Shown here piece after piece: positions 24,091-34,870 of a stretch of 64,000 bases of DNA. Source of the stretch: Heterobilharzia americana (lineage: Eukaryota; Platyhelminthes; Trematoda; Strigeidida; Schistosomatidae). The DNA lies in assembly GCA_944470555.2 (NCBI GenBank), contig OX104127.1:158261276-158325275 (forward strand). Direction: 5' to 3'. Each line of letters starts with the position of its first letter. Position 1 is the first letter of the stretch. The translations under genes and the position numbers were made by a program. Below the pieces are notes generated by a model that was not told the DNA's origin, made no database searches, and saw nothing but the letters and a program-made list of their open reading frames with translations.

Positions 24091-24483
24091 TGTAAGGAAT
24101 TCCCTTGTTTTGAAGGTTCTAAAAGAAAGTTATGGTTTAATATCATCTAGAGAGTCATTGAAGATTCGAGTACAGTGGATCATAACACTTATGGTGTGAA
24201 GAATAATGTTTACCGTTGACGATGCATCACATTAGTACTATATTCTTAATCGATATAAATTGGAAGCATGAACGACTGAACTTCCACCCAAGACTCTAAT
24301 CTACCTAGCTGGTTCCTATTCTCTATTGAGTCATAGATACCCCTTCATCAGTAGTTGCAAAATGAGATGAGATAGCTTTGTCCTTTCCTCTTATTCTTAA
24401 TGATCTGTAATCAATCAGAATACCATTTGAAAATTATATTGAATGACATTTTTTAAACGAAATTCTACTAAATCTATTTACAG

Positions 24484-24597
24484 TTACTACTTCAAAGGAT
24501 CAAAAAATTGGTTTCTATTTCAAGAAGAAAAAATTGTATCAAAGTTCAACATGATACTATGAATTGTCTTCAAGGTGCAATGGATTCACTTAAACAA
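24484..24597 (+). CDS. Exon e2 of the seven-exon gene
   Basis: Acceptor at 24,481-24,483 (ctatttacag), 38 open codons beginning LLLQRIKKLVSISRRKNC and ending in DSLKQ, and donor gtaatg at 24,598. Phase 0 on both sides. The peptide is basic and probably helical, with no domain that I recognise. The flanking sequence is AT-rich intron. Confidence 0.65.
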
Positions 24598-24660
24598 GTA
24601 ATGTACAATAAATTTTATCATATTCAAGTGTATCATTCTAAACAAAGAGAGTTATAGTTA

Positions 24661-24828
24661 TGAAATAGTAGAGAATATTTGTAGGTCAGGTGGATTGTCT
24701 TGGTTGTATTGTATTCTTTGAGTTAGGTTGTTTAATCATGAAGCTTTTATCGTACTGATGATGTTGTCTAGAAGGATGGTGAAAGCTATATGATTAAACA
24801 ACCCAGCTTAGAGAACACAATACAACTA
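24661..24828 (+). mobile_element. 168-bp PLE-derived hairpin element with 15-bp target-site duplication
   Basis: A short element begins tgaaatagtagagaatattt and then forms an inverted repeat of about 50 bp: ttggttgtattgtattcttt to the left pairs with agaacacaatacaact to the right. The centre carries gatgatgttgtctagaagga. The 15 bp agagagttatagtta flank it at 24,646-24,660 and 24,829-24,843. The same termini occur on the PLE remnant at 60,972-61,548. Confidence 0.8.
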
Positions 24829-24844
24829 AGAGAGTTATAGTTAA

Positions 24845-25680
24845 CCAATCAGACTGAAAGTTTTCTTTACAAGTCAATTAATTATTCATTTCACAATTAT
24901 ATTTACAATCTAAAAAATGTTTCATTTATTCTATTTACTTATTTTTTTTACGTATAATATTCTTAAAGTATGAAGATAGATTTACTTAGATGAAGGGATG
25001 AAAGTATTCAAAGAACTTGGATTTGATAAGCTTAGGTAGACAGGTTGACAACATCATTAATCATTTGAAAACTTTTTCAAGTTATAGACAGATTCTATGT
25101 CTTATATTATCATTTTCTAGATTACAAATGACATAAAACAATCTACTTACTCAGAATTAATCTATTTTTGGTATTGGATGATGAAGGAAAGTTGAAGAAT
25201 GCTGTTGATGTAGGTTTATTGATGCACAATACTCATTACCATCATTGTCCTTATCCAGACGACAGACATTCTGTACTGTCGAAGTTATAGACTGTAGCAT
25301 AAGGGTTTTTAAGAAGAGAAAGGGAGTCTGTAATATTGAATAATAATGTACGGGGATTAGGCACCAATGTGCATATTGCAGTCTTTCAGACAGTTCTTTA
25401 GAATAACTACTACCCATATTCAACGTGTTCGATGTTTTCATACTTGAAGTCAGTATGTCTGACTAAACAGATAGTTCTTTCCATTTTGAACAACTGAAAT
25501 ATCATTCTGAAATCAATATGCGGCAATCTAACTAAATTCAAGGACTGAAGTAGGTGAGACAGGAAGAAACTTGTGTAGAATGTGTCTTGGTTGGTGAGAA
25601 ACTGAACAATCAAGAGCATAGGATCATTTTAAGAGGCTTTAGAAAAGAATGCTCAATTCAAACTTTCAGTATCTTGGTAC
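24845..25680. other. Intron sequence without recognised feature
   Basis: AT-rich. A 94-codon minus-strand frame at 25,157-25,441 has no signature, splice context or similarity that I can see. Confidence 0.35.
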
Positions 25681-25694
25681 CGATTCATGTTCTA

Positions 25695-27300
25695 TTAACA
25701 TTATTATCATTTGTCCCTTGGGTTCCTAGTGGAACATACGGCTTCACTAGCACGTAACCATTTCACTGTCTTCTCTATAGTCTTTTCAATCTGGCTCCAC
25801 CACTGCCAACAAGCTTTTATTTCTTCTTCACATGATCTCCATCCATGTCACCCTCACCTCGGACGCCCAACTCATCGTTTTCCATTTCGGTTCCACTAAA
25901 CGGCCCGGACGAGCATGACGCATGATGTCCCGAAATGGCCTTCTCAGTGCATTCCCAATCCATCTCTACTTTCTTCTGCTCATTTGTTGGGTAATGGGTT
26001 CTTGGTTGGTTCATTGCCAAACCAGAATGAGTTCCTTGTTGCTTATTCATATTATTCTTGCCATCTGATCTCCATCTTCAGTATCCAGCGTATGCAGCTG
26101 TTGATTTTTGTCTGTAATTAGCTTGAAATGCTTTTCGTAGGGTGCCAATTCCCTCAACCATCACACAGAAGCACTGACTTACTTGACTGAATGAGTAGTG
26201 AAAACCCGAATGTTATCCAGGCTTTGTGCTGAGTGCAATGCAGTGCAGTAGACCTCCACACTGATCATTTCAAATTAGTGAAGGAAGACTTGTCTTGCTG
26301 TCTTTCAGATGCTGGATGCTTTGACATCTTCATCTATGCCTGTGTCGCCGTCTGTACTTGGGACAATGCTGTCTAGGTAGGTAGGTTGGTAGTTGTGTAG
26401 GTAGGTGTGTAGGTGTGTAGGTAGGTAGGTAGGTGTGTAGGTAGGTAGGTAGGTAGGTAGGTAGGTGTGTAGGTAGGTGTGTAGGTAGGTAGGTAGGTAG
26501 GTAGGTAGGTAGGTGTGTAGGTAGGTAGGTGTGTAGGTAGGTAGGTAGGTAGGTAGGTGTGTAGGTAGGTGTGTAGGTGTGTAGGTAGGTAGGTAGGTGT
26601 GTAGGTAGGTGTGTAGGTAGGTAGGTAGGTAGGTAGGTAGGTGTGTAGGTAGGTGTGTAGGTAGGTAGGTAGGTAGGTAGGTAGGTAGGTGTGTAGGTAG
26701 GTAGGTGTGTAGGTAGGTAGGTGTGTAGGTGTGTAGGTAGGTAGGTAGGTAGGTAGGTAGGTAGGTAGGTAGGTAGGTAGGTAGGTAGGTAGGTAGGTAG
26801 GTAGGTAGGTAGGTAGGTAGGTAGGTAGGTAGGTAGGTAGGTAGGTAGGTAGGTAGGTAGGTAGGTGAAAGAGACAACTTCCTTCAGATCTCTCGCGTTG
26901 GTAGTGAGTGGTGCTTGTTGTTAATCTTGTTGTTGTTGGTTGGGTATCCTCATCATCTCTGTCTTTTCTATCTTCGCCTGAAGGAAGTCCCATCTTCGCT
27001 GTTCTGCTCAACTTGTTAATTTTCACCTTTCAATCTTTGAGTCTGCGCAGCATTAGGCATAAATCATCGACGAACTGCAAATCTTCTATGCTCTTTTTAT
27101 CGGTCAAACAGCCTATGTCCCTCCTCTCACTCCTCACGGTTTGCTGCATGATCCAGTCCAATCGATCACAACCAGAAAGATCATTGGTGATAGTAGACGG
27201 CCTTGTCTTACTCCTGTCTTCACTTGAAGGACGTCATTGATCCTTCCACCGTGAATCACTTTACATGTGATGTCTTCATTTAGCTGCTGAATGATAACTG
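25695..27300 (-). mobile_element. SR2-like LINE fragment G carrying a 0.5-kb (GTAG)n array
   Basis: The 3' end is on the left (tttgtcccttgggttcctag) after a short TTA/TCA tail. The copy extends to the reverse-transcriptase region around DATCQVIHNG (cacgtttacatgtgatg type sequence near 27,260). The 8 bp atgttcta occur on both sides, at 25,687-25,694 and 27,301-27,308, a possible short target-site duplication. The YLGS site holds the array at 26,374-26,866. Confidence 0.85.
26374..26866 (-). repeat. (GTAG)n array (sense CTAC) with ACAC variants
   Basis: 493 bp. The right-hand part (26,745-26,866) is a pure GTAG run. The left part alternates GTAG with GTGT units in blocks like those of the array at 22.6-23.4 kb. 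It lies at the same SR2 codon position. Confidence 0.95.
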
Positions 27301-27309
27301 ATGTTCTAG

Positions 27310-28075
27310 CTTTGGTAAATTTATATTCTGACGGAGTGTCTTTCGCTGTAAATTGATGAATTCGTGGGGAAGTCAATGTCTTATAAATAGGAGGTGTGTT
27401 CACGTTGTAAACACAGATCACTCTGAAGTAGCTCAAGATAAATGCAATTTAATTTGATAAGTGTCGTGCGATTCACCACAGCTCCACTTCGAATCTCTCT
27501 ATCTCTGGTAACAGACACCAAATCTGGTTATTCGACTGAATGCCATTTTTTGGAACAAAACCTCTTTGCATTCAGAACAACTTCGGTGAAACCAATCAAT
27601 TATAAGATGTACCACTATAAACTTTGTTTTACTTCGCAGTCATTTGTACACACAGGATTCATCTTAATCGGTAGTTATTTTCCGTTCCTTTTGAGAAACA
27701 CTATAACAATCGGAATTTGATGCTGTAGCATCTTCAAAGAAGTGGCTTCCTCTTCATTACAAAGTGATAAGTGTTCACATTTCTAAATCGTTTAAAATGA
27801 TTGGCTTTAAAGGCCAACCAGAACAACTGATGAAACAACCAATCACTTTTCTCTATTCTATGAAATACTGTCTCTCCACACAAAATATTCTAACCTGATT
27901 GGTTATTTTGACAGTCTTTAGGGTGTCCTTTAAAGTTGTTCTTAAAAATTCCCATTTTAATTTAAAAGTCACTTGTGTGAACAATGAATATTCTTTTCCA
28001 TAACTTCTTCTTCATGTCGTACAGTTTTATACATCCATATCGAGGTATTATGCATCAACAATAAAGAGATTCTGT
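27310..28075. other. Intron sequence without recognised feature
   Basis: A 92-codon plus frame at 27,442-27,720 has no recognisable family features. Nothing else can be placed. Confidence 0.35.
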
Positions 28076-28079
28076 TGAT

Positions 28080-28380
28080 CAATTTGTTAGTTGTGTTGTA
28101 CAGTTGAGGAAGTCGATTCACAAAAGTCTTGTGTAGACGTGAATGATAGGATCAATTGTGTCTGAAAGGATTGATTATCTAATCACTTATAGGTCGTAGG
28201 CAACCTACGCCCTATAAGGTGACTGTTTAATATTACAATAAGTTGTCTATGACAACTGAATGAAATAAACTAAGAAAGATAATTTGATGAGTAGTCTCTT
28301 GATAGAATGTTACTGACGTTGAAGGACGAAATAGGTTAAGAGAATATGATAAAATTATTCCCTATTTATGGGGATATAGT
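28080..28380 (+). repeat. Direct repeat copy 1 (unidentified)
   Basis: Shares its 3' part with copy 2: tagtctcttgatagaatgtt followed by actgacgttgaaggacgaaa at about 28,293-28,335, and looser similarity further left (gttgattatctaat). Family unknown. Confidence 0.6.
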
Positions 28381-28384
28381 GATT

Positions 28385-28734
28385 TTTCAAGTTAGAATTG
28401 ATCGTGGATTGACATCAGTTGGAGGAGGATTGGAAACCTGGGAGAATTGAACAGTAGCTTTTTCGCCCTGGTGCACACCCACGACCTCACCAGGGATCGA
28501 AACTAGAATATTTGGGTTCCGTGGTCAGCATATTATTATTGGGCCACTGGGTCGGATTCTTATGATTCATATTTCATACTTCTGTCAGTTCAGGATATGG
28601 CGTGACCTACATCCAGTGTCGTCGCTGACTATCTGTCTTCATTTTCGACTTCCTTAACTCGACTGGTCATGTCAAGACTTCTCACTGGAACTTCAGGAAT
28701 CATCTCCCAAAGCTAGTCATCAATAAGCGCTTGT
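28385..28734 (-). repeat. S1 SINE, nearly full length, between direct repeats
   Basis: In plus orientation: tail (cgtggattgacatcagttgg), hammerhead complement (ctttttcgccctgg), tRNA-like part with B-box complement (agggatcgaaactag), and the 5' segment with tctcactggaacttcag to about 28,700. The tRNA-like A-box side is at 28,525-28,555. Stem II of the hammerhead is truncated. Confidence 0.65.
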
Positions 28735-28990
28735 TGTTAGTAGTATTATACAGTCAAGGAAGTCATTTCGGGAAGGTCTTATACTAATATGAATGTTAGA
28801 ACCAACTATTGCTGGAATTCAATTCAGCAAAATAGTTGATTATCTAAACGATTATACCGCGTAGGTAATTTGATAAAACAATATGAAGGTGTTTATGAGA
28901 GGTATTTTGATGAATAGTCTCTTGATAGAATGTTACTGACGTTGAAGGACGAAATAGGTTAAGAGGATATGGTAAAATTATTTCATATTT
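28735..28990 (+). repeat. Direct repeat copy 2 (unidentified)
   Basis: Second copy of the unit at 28,080-28,380. About 60 bp at 28,911-28,970 are almost identical to it. An S1 SINE lies between the copies. Confidence 0.6.
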
Positions 28991-29119
28991 TAAGGATGAA
29001 GTGATATATACAGTAAGGAATTAGAAAATCGGATTGCCTGGGATAGGATGCTGAAAAATTTGTGCATCCCAAATCAGGTCACAATAGTTGCAACTAATAT
29101 GGCTCGGTTCATTATTATT

Positions 29120-29850
29120 ATAATTTGTCCCTTGCGTTCCTAATGGAACATACGGCTTCACTAGCACGTCTCCATTCCACTCTCTTCTCTGTAAACTTTT
29201 CAACCTAGCTCCACGATAACCCAGAAACTCTTATTTCTTCCTCACACCATCTTCTCCATGTCACACTCACCTCGGATGCCCAACTCATCCTTTCCCATCT
29301 AACTCCCACTCAACGGCCTGGCCTGGAGCGTGATGTCCCCAGTCGGCCTGCTCTGTGCATGTCAAATCCATCTCCACCTCCTTCCAGTGCATAAGTGTTG
29401 AGTGATAGGTTCTTGCTTCGTTGGTTCGTTGAAAGCCAGCCAGAGTCACTTCCTTGTTGCTTATTCCTGTTATTCTGGCCATCTCATCTGATCTTCAGTA
29501 TTGAGCCAGTGTGGGCAGTTGTTGATGAATATCTGTAGTTTGTTGGAAATGCCTTTCATAATGCACCGGGTCTCTTAACCACCACATAGAAGCACTTACT
29601 TGACTGGATTTGTATTGAAAATCTGGATGTTGTTCACGCTTTATGCTGAGTGGAGTTAAGCGGATCTCCACACTGGTTTCAGATTAATGAACGCCTATCT
29701 TGCTGTTATTTCCGATGCTGGGTGGCTGTGACGTCTTCGTCTGTGCCTTTTGTAGTTGAGACGATGCTGCCTGAGTAGGTGTGGGTGAAAGAGGCTACTT
29801 CCTTTATGTTTCTCCCGTGGATAGTGATTGGAACATATATCTTCCCGTTA
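29120..29850 (-). mobile_element. SR2-like LINE fragment H (5'-truncated)
   Basis: The (ATT)n tail complement is on the left, then ttgtcccttgcgttcctaat. It extends to the NGRNLKEV region (cctttatgtttctcccgtgg). It is close to fragment D in sequence and truncation point. The YLGS site reads ctgcctgagtaggtgtggg, with no array. The flanks share only atggct, so a target-site duplication is uncertain. Confidence 0.85.
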
Positions 29851-30097
29851 CATGGCTTGTTTTTACACTGAATAAATGTATTTTATAATTGTAGCATCTG
29901 AAGCGAATTTATTGAAAAGAGTATTCTCCATTGTTCAAATTGTTGCTGTTTATAAAACGCTTCCCAGTTAATTTCACTTTTTGGATAGTTTACTCATCAA
30001 CTGGAGTAGCTCAAAGTTGGCACTGATTACAAGTCAATAAAGTGTAGTTTATTTAATATGTCTTGTTTAAAGATGAATCCTTTTTTTGTATAAATAG

Positions 30098-30193
30098 GAG
30101 AGTAATACAAATTCTGGAAGTATATGGACTACCATTCATCTACTCAATCGATGTCTTGGTGAACAAATTCAATACGCCTACAATCATACAATG
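30098..30193 (+). CDS. Exon e3 of the seven-exon gene
   Basis: Acceptor taaatag after a T-rich tract at 30,081-30,097. There are 32 open codons beginning ESNTNSGSIWTTIHLLNRCL and ending in YNHTM, and a perfect donor gtaagt at 30,194. Phase 0 on both sides. The base composition of the exon (more GC, no stops) stands out from the AT-rich flanks. No domain recognised. Confidence 0.75.
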
Positions 30194-30981
30194 GTAAGTT
30201 TATATATTCTGAAACATAATCTCTAATTATGACTAGTAAATTAGTTTAAAAAAGTGCATATCTTTCAGTATTTAACCATTACTCAATCTGAGACTATTAG
30301 ATAGCCCATCATAATCTTACTCCTTCATCCTGTATACATCAGTTTAACTGTTCAAGTGAAACTAGTTATATAGGGCCGATGATTAGGTAATTACATCACT
30401 TAATATAAGAACATTTACCTGGTTGATTTAGAAGAAGAAGTGAAGTGAAAATGGTGAAAAGTTCTATCCAACCATATCTAGTAAACACAAGGCATCATAT
30501 AGATGCTGATAGAGCTTACAGTGTCATACATCGTATTCCAAAAAAAAAACAATACTACACATAAAGCTCACCGCCACTTGGTCAGTATAACTCTAGCAGT
30601 CTTAATAATACTGATCAAACCTGATATTTACATTCAAAAGGAATCTATTCTCAGACGTTTGTTATTTCTACCTTAACCTTCAACAAACTAAATCCCACCT
30701 CAAATGTTGTCTATTCATATTCTTCTCTTTCACTGTCAAATTCTTTATCTAAGTACATGATATTATTTTAATAATTGGAAATGTAAGAAGAAAATTCAGT
30801 TTCTTTACAATTCTTAACTCACAGTCCATTTTAGAAGTGTATTTACGCGGTATAATTCCATTTTATAACTGTAGAATACTTGATATAAATATTCTGTTTT
30901 CAGATTACTTTGAAGTTTGAAACCATTGAACATTGAATGAAGTCGAATTAAAACAAAATATGATGATATATAACATTCATT
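30194..30981. other. Intron sequence without recognised feature
   Basis: Start of intron 3. AT-rich, with a run of A at 30,540-30,549. It ends at the target site of the full-length SR2 element. Confidence 0.4.
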
Positions 30982-30994
30982 ATAACTTTGATTA

Positions 30995-33900
30995 ACCTCG
31001 CCTGGTTAACTAGTTTACTAGTTACTAGCCGGTCCTAAGCCCGGGTAAAGAGGGAAGGTTGGGCATAGGGCTAGCAACCCTACCCCGTAAAACAAATCTA
31101 ACCGCTAAAGAAACTTCAAAGCACAAACAAAATATAAAAAATGAAAACAAACTTATTCCCCGCTGGAATCGGAGAGGCGAAATGACGCCAGTTGGTGAAA
31201 GCCTTCGGGAAGCCAATTGGCCGATGTGTCTTCTCTCGATGAAAGCGAAAGTAAACGTGGGGACATGGAATGTCCGCACGATGTTTGAACCCAGTAAGGC
31301 AGCCCAGATTGCAAGGGAGATGAGAAGGTATAACATCGAAGTGCTTGGGATTTGCGAAAGCAGATGGAATGGGAGTGGACTCTCCAAACTGTCAACTGGA
31401 GAATCAATAATCTACTCCGGTCACCCAGACGCCAACCACGAGCACACTGAGGGAGTGGCTATCATGATGTCCTCAAGAGCATCGAAGGCTCTCATGCAGT
31501 GGGAACCAATCTCCTCCAGGATCATGACAGCAAGATTCAACTCAAAAGGAAGAAAGGTCACAATCATACAATGTTATGCACCTACAAATAATGCAGAGCA
31601 AGAGAAAAAGGAGGATTTCTACAGACAACTTCAATCAACACTGGACAAGACGTCAGTTGGCGATATCAAAATTCTAATGGGCGACATGAATGCCAAACTG
31701 GGAGGGGACAACACGGGAAGAGAACTAACCATGGGTCGAGAGGCACTAGGTGAAATGAATGAGAATGGAGAATTGTTTGCAGAATTCTGCGCATTCAACG
31801 ATTTGGTGATTGGAGGCAGTGTGTTCAGGCACAAAGATATCCACAAAGCGACATGGATTTCACCAGATGGACACACTAAAAATCAAATCGACTTTATCTC
31901 AATCTCAAGAAAATGGAGACGCAGTCTACTTAACACGAGGTCAAGAAGAGGAGCAGATGTAGGTTCAGACCACTACCTAGTGCAAGGAACCTTCCAAATC
32001 AAGTTAAAAGCCTTCAAGGAAGCTGGTGATAGACCTCAATTCAAGTACAACACTCGGAAACTGAAGGATGAAACTACAAAGGAGATCTTCAAGGCAGCCA
32101 TCAAGACAAAATGGGAGACATCGAGCAACATCCCTGAAGAAACCTGTGTGGAAGAACATTGGAAGTCTTTGAAAGCTATGTGGAAAGAAACCTGCACAAC
32201 AGTATTAGGAAGGAAGAAGGTGGAAGACAAGGAATGGATCTCGACGGATACCTGGAAGCTGATAGAGGAGAGGAGGATGGTGAAGCGGAAGATAAACCAG
32301 TGCAAGGATGCTCAACGACAAGAGGAACTGAGCACAATGTATAAAACACTGGACAAAGAAGTGAAGAAGAGTGCACGCAAAGACAAAAGACACTTCTACG
32401 AAACACTGGCAAGTGAAGCAGAACAGGCTGCAGGTAAGAGAGACCTGACGACATTGTATCAAATAACCAGGTTGCTGTCAGGGAAGAGACCAACACAGAT
32501 GAAACCAATAAAAGATGAAGAAGGAAATTTAATTACAAAAGAAGAGAAACAGAGGAAACGATGGGCCGACCACTTCAAGAAGCTCTTGAATCGACCACCA
32601 CCTGCACTTCGTCCAGAAATACCACCTGCAGCCGCTGAATTACAAGTGAACATTAATCCCCCAACGAAAATGGAAGTCCTGAACGCCATAAAGCTACTGA
32701 AATGTGGGAAAGCAGCAGGACCAGATGGAATACCGCCAGAAGCACTGAAAACAGATGCAGAGACAACAGCGGCCATGCTCACACCACTATTGCAGAAGGT
32801 GTGGAAGGAAGAGAAGGTACCTGACGATTGGAAGAAGGGTTACCTTGTCAAACTGCCGAAGAAGGGAGACCTCAGTGCTTGCAAGAACTGGCGCGGAATC
32901 ACTCTCCTGTCCACCCCAAGTAAAATATTAAGCCGCATCATCCTGGAGAGGCTAAGGGATGCACTGGATTCAAAACTACGACCGGAACAGGCAGGCTTCA
33001 GGAAGTACAAATCATGTGCAGACCAAATTGCAACGCTTCGCATCATCATAGAACAGAGCATAGAATGGCAATCACCTCTCCACCTCAACTTCATCGACTT
33101 TGAGAAGGCCTTTGACAGCGTCGACCGAGAGGTAATTTGGAAGCTGCTTCATTACTACGGAGTGCCGCAAACCTTTATCCGCCTCATTCAACAACTATAT
33201 GAAGATGCCACATGCCAAGTAATCCACAATGGGAAGCTCAGTGATGCCTTTGAAGTGAAGACAGGAGTGAAACAAGGTTGCCTACTATCCCCCATGATAT
33301 TCCTTATTGTGGTGGACTGGATCATGCAGCAAACAGTAGGCAGCGAGAAGAGGGGGATACACTGGACGACGGAAAAGAACCTAGAAGACTTGGATTTCGC
33401 CGATGACTTATGCCTAATGTCACATAAACTTGAAGATCTGCAGGCAAAAACTAACAAGTTGATAGAAGAGGCAGCGAAGACGGGACTTCAGGTGAATATA
33501 GAGAAGACAGAAGTGATGAAGATACCGCACCACCACCATCAACAACAACAAACTCCAATCACTGTCAACGGGAGAAACTTAAAGGAAGTAACCTCCTTCA
33601 CTTATCTAGGAAGCACTGTTTCAACTACAGGCGGGACGGACGAGGACGTCAAAGTCAGAATCGGAAAAGCAAGACAGGCATTCATTAGCCTGAAACCAGT
33701 GTGGAGATCTTCTGCACTCAGCATGCGGAACAAGATACGGATTTTCAACACCAACGTCAAGTCAGTGCTCTTGTATGGCTCAGAGACTTGGCGCGTCACG
33801 AAAGGTATTTCCAATAAACTACAGACATTCATCAACAACTGCTTACGCTCGCTGCTGAAGATCAGATGGCCAGAAAAAATAAGCAACAAGGAACTCTGGG

Positions 33901-34207
33901 AACGAACCAACCAAGAACCTATCACGCAACAAATATGCAGGAAGAAGTGGAGATGGATTGGCCATGCACTGAGAAGGCCGACTGAGGACATCACGCGTCA
34001 GGCCCTCGAGTGGAATCCCCATGGGAAGCGACGAGTTGGACGTCCAAGGGTGACATGGAGGAGGTCGTGCGAGCAGGAAATGAGAGCTTCTGGGCTGTCG
34101 TGGGACCAGGTTCAAAAGATCTCAGAGAACAGAGGTCACTGGAGGCGTGCTACTGAAGCCCTATGTTCCACTAGGAACCCAAGGGACTAATAATAATAAT
34201 AATAATA
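30995..34207 (+). mobile_element. Full-length SR2-like (RTE-clade) LINE
   Basis: The 13 bp ataactttgatta occur at 30,982-30,994 and 34,208-34,220, so both ends are fixed. The 5' untranslated part is about 190 bp and starts acctcgcctggttaactag. A single ORF follows, ending in the (TAA)n tail at 34,188-34,207. RTE elements typically have one ORF, a very short 3' end and a simple-repeat tail, and SR2 is the described Schistosoma member. The element lies in intron 3 of the seven-exon gene, in the same orientation. An intact ORF and exact duplications indicate a young insertion. About fourteen truncated relatives lie in this window. Confidence 0.93.
31182..34190 (+). CDS. SR2-like ORF: AP-type endonuclease and reverse transcriptase
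   Basis: 1,002 codons from the first in-frame ATG at 31,182. The frame is open from about 31,059, but no earlier ATG lies in it. Endonuclease at about residues 22-270: VNVGTWN, ICESRWNG, QCYAPT, GDMNAKLGGDN near 166, TKNQIDFIS and GSDHYLV near 260. Reverse transcriptase at about 490-780: KAAGPDGIPPEALK near 510, LLSTPSKILSRII, EQAGFRKYKSC, FIDFEKAFDSVDR, GVKQGCLLSPMIF and FADDL near 739. The C-terminal part has FTYLGSTVSTTGG, VLLYGSETW and WRWIGHALRRP. All catalytic boxes are present and there is no stop. The protein would nick target DNA and copy its own RNA. The stop TAA at 34,188 is the first unit of the 3' tail. Confidence 0.95.
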   Translation: MTPVGESLREANWPMCLLSMKAKVNVGTWNVRTMFEPSKAAQIAREMRRYNIEVLGICESRWNGSGLSKLSTGESIIYSGHPDANHEHTEGVAIMMSSRASKALMQWEPISSRIMTARFNSKGRKVTIIQCYAPTNNAEQEKKEDFYRQLQSTLDKTSVGDIKILMGDMNAKLGGDNTGRELTMGREALGEMNENGELFAEFCAFNDLVIGGSVFRHKDIHKATWISPDGHTKNQIDFISISRKWRRSLLNTRSRRGADVGSDHYLVQGTFQIKLKAFKEAGDRPQFKYNTRKLKDETTKEIFKAAIKTKWETSSNIPEETCVEEHWKSLKAMWKETCTTVLGRKKVEDKEWISTDTWKLIEERRMVKRKINQCKDAQRQEELSTMYKTLDKEVKKSARKDKRHFYETLASEAEQAAGKRDLTTLYQITRLLSGKRPTQMKPIKDEEGNLITKEEKQRKRWADHFKKLLNRPPPALRPEIPPAAAELQVNINPPTKMEVLNAIKLLKCGKAAGPDGIPPEALKTDAETTAAMLTPLLQKVWKEEKVPDDWKKGYLVKLPKKGDLSACKNWRGITLLSTPSKILSRIILERLRDALDSKLRPEQAGFRKYKSCADQIATLRIIIEQSIEWQSPLHLNFIDFEKAFDSVDREVIWKLLHYYGVPQTFIRLIQQLYEDATCQVIHNGKLSDAFEVKTGVKQGCLLSPMIFLIVVDWIMQQTVGSEKRGIHWTTEKNLEDLDFADDLCLMSHKLEDLQAKTNKLIEEAAKTGLQVNIEKTEVMKIPHHHHQQQQTPITVNGRNLKEVTSFTYLGSTVSTTGGTDEDVKVRIGKARQAFISLKPVWRSSALSMRNKIRIFNTNVKSVLLYGSETWRVTKGISNKLQTFINNCLRSLLKIRWPEKISNKELWERTNQEPITQQICRKKWRWIGHALRRPTEDITRQALEWNPHGKRRVGRPRVTWRRSCEQEMRASGLSWDQVQKISENRGHWRRATEALCSTRNPRD

Positions 34208-34404
34208 ATAACTTTGATTATAATTAAACTTTGCTTTGAAAAAAAAATGTTTACTGATGACTTTAAACATCTTCTAGCATCATTTGTTACTATTATTTAT
34301 CCTTTTTTTAATGAGTATCGCCAGTTTCTTTACTGATCTGTGATGAAACGTCTTACAGATAGGAGAATTCATCTGTGTATAGTGAAACAAGCAAAACATT
34401 TCGA

Positions 34405-34565
34405 GAAGGTATGAAGGCAAGTTGGAAATTGGAAGTCTGAGAGCATTGGATGTCTATTTCATCCTAGTATGGGACTCCTGTGACCTCAACCCACTAAGGA
34501 TCGAACCCAGGACCGTTTAGGTCCGTGATCAGCACGTCAACAACTTGAAAAATTACTCAGTCTTC
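34405..34565 (-). repeat. S1 SINE, left arm of an inverted pair
   Basis: In plus orientation: tttcatcctagtatgggact (hammerhead complement) near 34,456, then aaggatcgaacccaggacc, a good complement of a pol III B box, then a tRNA-like part to about 34,560. In sense the core CACAGGA is broken. Confidence 0.65.
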
Positions 34566-34699
34566 AGTAACTCCCAGGTTGAATTAGCAAATTGATAAAA
34601 ATATGAAATCTTTTTAATCAGCCGAATGAGATGTAAAGATACCCATAGGATGCATAAGATGATGGTCACACCATATTGTGAACTGAGAGATGTAGCAAT

Positions 34700-34870
34700 C
34701 CAAGCGCTAAACAGTAGTGTTTACCACAACTCCTGATAACTAGGAGTTCCATCCCTCTTATAGTCACTTGTCTGCACTACTGGAGAAACCGAAACCAGTA
34801 CGAAACAGTTTTTTAATACTTCTAGGCTTTCAATGGCTTCAAAACTTACATCAGTCGGGGATAATAACTG
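34700..34870 (+). repeat. S1 SINE, right arm of an inverted pair
   Basis: Hammerhead relic near 34,781-34,830 (actactggagaaaccgaaac, agtacgaaacag), followed by the S1 tail (acttacatcagtcggggat). Degenerate. Confidence 0.5.

Noticed and set aside
25157..25441. 94-codon minus-strand open frame
   Set aside because: No motif, start context, splice sites or repeat similarity. Length is within chance for AT-rich sequence.
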